NCBI GenBank assembly: GCA_029861865.1
Contig: JAOTYL010000010.1
Location: 98,707-162,706 of the forward strand
Direction of reading: 5' to 3'
DNA: 64,000 bases
Source: Myxococcales bacterium
GTDB taxonomy: Bacteria > Myxococcota_A > Polyangia > Polyangiales > Houyiibacteriaceae
This document shows, one piece after another, positions 60,276 through 64,000 of the stretch. Both the position numbers and the translations under genes were made by a program. Each line of letters opens with the position of its first letter. Position 1 is the first letter of the stretch. The notes beneath the pieces are model-generated. The model was not told the DNA's origin. It saw nothing but the letters and a program-made list of their open reading frames with translations, and did not search any database.

Positions 60276-63200
60276 GTGCCCCTCCCGAGCCATTCGTCTA
60301 CCGCCCGAATCAAGGCTGGCGCTTGGCGCTCGAAAAAGATGCTGGACCCAGGGGCATCAGGTCCCTTCATGCCGCGCAGGAAAAGCAAAAGCACGCCACC
60401 CCAGTGGCGTTCTGGATCGTAGCTCGCCACACGTTGTCCGAGGTACCTGTGCACCGCCGCCGCATAGAGCTGCATTTGAAGCAGATAGTGGGCTTGCGCC
60501 GCTGCCTCGGTGACGCTCGAGAGCTCGTACCTCGGGAGCGAGTTCGACTTGTAATCCGCGACATACCAGCGGCCCTCCCATTCGAATACGAGATCGATGA
60601 ATCCTCTCAGAAACGTCTTGAGTGTCCGCGTGGTCTCGGCTGCGAGCCGCTCGGGATAACCTGGCGCCCCCTTTGGGGCATCGTGCTCTTTCAAGATTCG
60701 TGAGAGCGCTCCGAAGTCCGGGTCGTCGACACTCAGGGTGAACTCGAGCTCACGCAGCTGCTGATCTTGGGGAATGTTTTCGAGCCGTGGCGCATCGGTG
60801 GCGCCGGTGAGCGGGGTACGTGCCACGGTTTGAAGGTCCGTCAGAACGTCGGGGCAAAGTGCAAGGTCGTAGCCGTAGCTTCGCAGCTCGCGCTCGACGA
60901 GATGCTCTGCTTCTTCACCCTGGAGCTCACCCAGGTTCACCCGCTCCAAGATCGAGTGCAGCACGAGCCCGGTCCGCGCTCCGCCGGGTAGGTAGGAAAA
61001 CAGCGCAGCGGTTGGCGGGAAAACCTCCGCTTCAGGGTCACGCGGCGCTGTCTTTTCGTGATTGCCCGTCAGGCTCGTGAAGCTCGCGATCCGATTCGCC
61101 TGGCTGAACTCACGGGTGGCGTCCCTAGCTCGGAGGACGTCAGCAGGAGCCTCGTGTTCGCGAGAAGAGGCCGCTTCACGACGAGGTGGTCTCCACCCGA
61201 TCGTGCCTTTCGATGAGGTGACTAGAGCCCCGACGTCGGCAAGAGCTTGCTCGTCGTCGATCGACTTCGAATCAGCATCACCGTGGAGAAGATACGCGAG
61301 CGCTGATCTTTCCCAGCCGGCGGCGAGGCCCCAGAACAACGTGCAGCGATGTTTGGCGCGTGTGACTGCTACGTACAGAAGACGAAGCGCTTCGGACAGC
61401 GTCTCGCGTTTGCTGATTTCCCGGTGCGCATCGAGTTGCGACGAGCCCAAGTCGATCTTGGCCTTGAGGGCGTCGTCGGGATCGTGGAACTTCACGACCT
61501 TCTTTTCGAAGTCGAAGAGAATCGCGTCTTTCCATGGAAACGGACAGTAGACGATCCCGTACTCAAGCCCTTTGCTCTTGTGAATGGTCGTGACGCGAAC
61601 CGTATCCGACTCCGCGTCGGGGCGCTGCTGCAACTCCTCGTAGGGGACCATGGTGTCTTCGCGGCTGCCTTGGCGGAGTCGCCGAAACCACAACACTAGA
61701 GCGACCGGGTCACGCCGCCGTTCGCGCTCGCCTCGAAGAAGTAGCTCTTCGATATGCAGCAGATCGGTCAGCTTGCGTCGCGCCGACGGATAGGTCGCAA
61801 TCCGGGCCTCCGCGCCGGTGGTACGAAGGAGCTCTTCGAGGAAACGAACAACTCCCTCGTTCTGCCACTTCTCGTGCCAGCCTCGAAAGAGGGTTACCCA
61901 TCGTGACCAGCGCTCGTCGCTCATCGTATTGAGCTCGTAGGGGGACACGCCAAGGAAGGATGTGAGTAGCGCCCGTCGCACTGCTGATGCGTTGCCCGGC
62001 ATCAGCGCCGCCTCGAGCACGGCTTCGATGTCATCGGCGATTTCGGTGCCGAGCACGCTCGAGTCGCCGTCGAGCGAGGAGGGAACCCCGAGCGCTCGTA
62101 ATGCCTCGGTGACTAGCAGTGCCTGCTTGTTTTTTCGACACAACACCGCAATGTCGTTGGGGCAGATTTGCCTTCCCTCGATCTCTTGTCCGCTCTCGAG
62201 TAGGAGGGCGATCTCACTGGCGACGAGCGCGGGTATGGTCTCTTCGACCGACCTCACGGAGGCTTTTTTGCGATCGAGAAACAAGATCTCGATGGCTGGA
62301 TCTAGGCTTGATCGCGATTCGTGAGAGGCGGTTGCTTTCAGCAGCTTGATGTCGTCGAAAACGAACGGCGCGGGTTGGTTCGAGAACAGCGTGTTGACGG
62401 CCTCGACCAAGCTTGGATCCGATCGGCGATTGGTCGTGAGCTCGAGGTGGCTTTCGCCGACGTCTCTCGCTGCTTCGAGGTACGAAAATACGTCGGCCCC
62501 ACGAAATGCGTAGATCGACTGCTTTGGGTCTCCGACGTACACAGCGGCTTGCTCGCCATAGATCGCCTTGAAAATCCCCCACTGCAGCGCGTCCGTGTCT
62601 TGAAACTCGTCGACGAGCGCCATGGGGTACTTTTCGCGGACCAAGAGGGCGGTGTCGCTGTCGAGTGACTCATATACGCTCGCGAGCAGGTCATCATAGG
62701 TCAACAAGCCTCGTTCCTGCCGCCGTTCGCGACTTCGTGCGCGTGCGACGTCGATGAATCTTCGTTGGAAAACGAAAACCGCATGCTCGATGGCGACCTT
62801 TAGGGCATCGCCGTTGTCGGCCAGCCGTTCGCAGACCTCGAAGAACGCATGTCTTGGACGCTCATGCCCCTTCTTCGTTGTCATCTTCGTCTGGGCGAGC
62901 CGATGGAACCACTTGGGTAGCTCGAACGAAGGCACTGCGAAAAAATCGTCCAGCCCCGGGATCCAAGTGTTCTTTATGGACGCGATCGGATAGTTGGTGC
63001 GGTTGAGCCCCAGGTCCTCCACGAGGATCGTCGAAATCAGGTCACGCTCTTCGCGCCAGATGGTCTTGGCCTCTCGGATCAGCTCAAACCAGTAGTCGAC
63101 GACGCTCGCGTCGAGCTCTTTCGGCTCCGGTCCGAGCAAGGCGATCTCAGGCGTCATCGCTCGGTCGGCAAGCTTGGCGAGACGCTCCGGGGAAATCTTT

Positions 63201-63727
63201 CGCTTCTTGAGCGCAAGAAGAAGCCACCCGGGGCTTTCGTGGAGCTCGGTCGTCCAGAAATCGACCGCTAAATCGTGATAGACCGACACCGGCTCTTCGG
63301 CGAGGTCGAAATCCACGTCGATGCCGAACGACAGTGGGTGGTCCTGAAGGAGCCGTTGGCAGAAACCGTGGATCGTGAGAATCGGGGCTTGGTCCATTTG
63401 GGACGATGCGGAGCGAAGCCGGCCCGCTACCGTAGCCCTGCCAAGTCGTCGAACCGCATCGTCGATGATCTCAGCCAACCCTTCTTCCGGATCGGTCGCA
63501 CCATCGAGCAGAGCGAGGCCCTCGATGACGCGCTTCCGGGTGCGCACTCGCAGCTCTGCCGTGGCGGCCTTGGTGTACGTAACGACCAAGATTTGCTCTG
63601 GGCTGAGGTCATGCTCGAGAATCGCTCGCACGAAGTACGTCGTGATCGCGTGCGTCTTGCCCGTCCCCGCGCTTGCCTCGACGAGAACAGGAGCGCCAAG
63701 AGGCACTCGCTCCGCGTTGACACTCAT
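60272..63727 (-). CDS. recB: Exodeoxyribonuclease V beta subunit RecB
   Basis: 1151 residues from ATG 63727, which overlaps the RecC stop by 4 bp; an upstream in-frame start lies in recC. Helicase motifs: EASAGTGKTHAI at residues 18-29, VVTYTKAATAELRVR, QDTDALQWGIF, VGDPKQSIYAFRGADVF and STIHKSKGLE-type TTIHKSKGLEYGIV. The C-terminal nuclease has GLVLHSILE and DLVFEWEGRWYVADYKSN with the DYK motif. It forms the 3'-5' helicase and nuclease of RecBCD for double-strand break repair. Confidence 0.98.
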   Translation of the reverse strand: MSVNAERVPLGAPVLVEASAGTGKTHAITTYFVRAILEHDLSPEQILVVTYTKAATAELRVRTRKRVIEGLALLDGATDPEEGLAEIIDDAVRRLGRATVAGRLRSASSQMDQAPILTIHGFCQRLLQDHPLSFGIDVDFDLAEEPVSVYHDLAVDFWTTELHESPGWLLLALKKRKISPERLAKLADRAMTPEIALLGPEPKELDASVVDYWFELIREAKTIWREERDLISTILVEDLGLNRTNYPIASIKNTWIPGLDDFFAVPSFELPKWFHRLAQTKMTTKKGHERPRHAFFEVCERLADNGDALKVAIEHAVFVFQRRFIDVARARSRERRQERGLLTYDDLLASVYESLDSDTALLVREKYPMALVDEFQDTDALQWGIFKAIYGEQAAVYVGDPKQSIYAFRGADVFSYLEAARDVGESHLELTTNRRSDPSLVEAVNTLFSNQPAPFVFDDIKLLKATASHESRSSLDPAIEILFLDRKKASVRSVEETIPALVASEIALLLESGQEIEGRQICPNDIAVLCRKNKQALLVTEALRALGVPSSLDGDSSVLGTEIADDIEAVLEAALMPGNASAVRRALLTSFLGVSPYELNTMSDERWSRWVTLFRGWHEKWQNEGVVRFLEELLRTTGAEARIATYPSARRKLTDLLHIEELLLRGERERRRDPVALVLWFRRLRQGSREDTMVPYEELQQRPDAESDTVRVTTIHKSKGLEYGIVYCPFPWKDAILFDFEKKVVKFHDPDDALKAKIDLGSSQLDAHREISKRETLSEALRLLYVAVTRAKHRCTLFWGLAAGWERSALAYLLHGDADSKSIDDEQALADVGALVTSSKGTIGWRPPRREAASSREHEAPADVLRARDATREFSQANRIASFTSLTGNHEKTAPRDPEAEVFPPTAALFSYLPGGARTGLVLHSILERVNLGELQGEEAEHLVERELRSYGYDLALCPDVLTDLQTVARTPLTGATDAPRLENIPQDQQLRELEFTLSVDDPDFGALSRILKEHDAPKGAPGYPERLAAETTRTLKTFLRGFIDLVFEWEGRWYVADYKSNSLPRYELSSVTEAAAQAHYLLQMQLYAAAVHRYLGQRVASYDPERHWGGVLLLFLRGMKGPDAPGSSIFFERQAPALIRAVDEWLGRGT

Positions 63728-64000
63728 CGCAGGCTCCGGTGTCGCAACAACGGCCCGTAGACACTCGAGCTCGTGGGCCCGAACCTCTCCGCCCACGCCT
63801 CGTTGGAAAAAGGACCTGCCTTGCCCCAAGCAAAGCGCGCGTACCGATCCCAAGTCTGGTCTCGCTGCTTCTTCCTGGCTTTGTCGAGCGCCTCCGAAGC
63901 TTTGTCGCAGACCACGTAATCGGCGAACACCCAGGATGGCTGACCCAGGAGCGGCACCGGGCTGGTCTGCGAGGCCTCGTATAGTTTCACCAGGCCTTCG
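63724..64000 (-). CDS. recC: RecC, C-terminal fragment (5' end outside window)
   Basis: The frame is open to the window edge. The visible ~92 residues (EGLVKLYEASQTSPVPLLGQPSW, AFVARFAWGKAGPF-like stretch) match the C-terminal end of RecC, including the LY-x-PL-x-SW pattern. The stop overlaps the RecB start by 4 bp. RecC recognises Chi and holds the complex together. Only the end is visible, so domain checks are limited. Confidence 0.88.
   Translation of the reverse strand, partial: EGLVKLYEASQTSPVPLLGQPSWVFADYVVCDKASEALDKARKKQRDQTWDRYARFAWGKAGPFSNEAWAERFGPTSSSVYGPLLRHRSLR

Overview
The window reads as chromosomal DNA of a Myxococcota-like bacterium (the former delta-proteobacteria). I infer this from high GC, a PEGA-domain membrane protein and a Ser/Thr kinase, an FHA-type sigma-54 activator, Cys-rich and Gly-rich lipoproteins, a Rab-like small GTPase, a sterol reductase and an adventurous mix of envelope enzymes. 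Genes are tightly packed: many neighbours share ATGA, GTGA or TGATG stop/start overlaps. I see no rRNA, tRNA, CRISPR array, prophage or intact transposase.

Layout. 1-8.4 kb: end of a PEGA-domain protein, a rhomboid protease, a DinG/YoaA-type helicase coupled to an unusual aldehyde dehydrogenase, then (minus strand) a rhodanese, an orphan ABC ATPase and a DegT-type aminotransferase. 8.5-14.3 kb: a small unknown, a patatin lipase, and a MoxR-DUF58-transglutaminase (TgpA-like) operon. 14.3-19.2 kb: a Ser/Thr kinase divergent from rpe - FHA/sigma-54 activator - YkuD transpeptidase. 19.2-26.7 kb: a penicillin-acylase lipoprotein, dapF, then a tightly coupled DUF3604 lipoprotein / PpiC isomerase / HupE-UreJ cluster. 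26.7-31.2 kb (minus): yebC-ruvC-ruvA-ruvB plus an uncharacterised 515-residue helical protein. 31.3-39.1 kb: a Cys-rich lipoprotein, a GT2 glycosyltransferase, gltX, an M16 peptidase pair (one active, one inactive), a PilZ protein and a CBS-pair protein. 39.2-41.8 kb: an HNH endonuclease gene followed by two decayed copies of the same family flanking a metallo-beta-lactamase-fold gene. 41.8-49.4 kb: an amine-oxidase-like flavoprotein, an AhpD-like protein, a 4-TM protein and a His-rich periplasmic protein; then (minus) an ERG4/ERG24-type sterol reductase, a 3-Cys ferredoxin, fdhD and a YdeP-type molybdoenzyme. 49.5-58.5 kb: a Gly-rich lipoprotein, a sulfotransferase-like protein, a small GTPase, an SDR, a GH113-like lipoprotein, a LemA / M48-TerB-like / DUF2007 cluster, a 66-residue protein, and a GMC oxidoreductase. 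58.6-64 kb: recD, recB and the end of recC on the minus strand.

How the genes may work together: the clearest functional blocks are DNA repair (RecBCD and RuvABC/YebC), envelope maintenance and proteolysis (MoxR/DUF58/TgpA, YkuD, rhomboid, LemA/M48, M16 pair), sterol chemistry (sterol reductase plus P450-type ferredoxin), and a molybdoenzyme with its sulfurtransferase FdhD.

The most unusual non-genic signal is a dispersed palindromic repeat with core GGGGACWGTCCCC, present four times between genes, in three copies with an asymmetric ATTAACCC-type tail. The second is the set of HNH-endonuclease remnants around 40.6 and 41.7 kb. All identifications come from reading motifs by eye; no database search was run.
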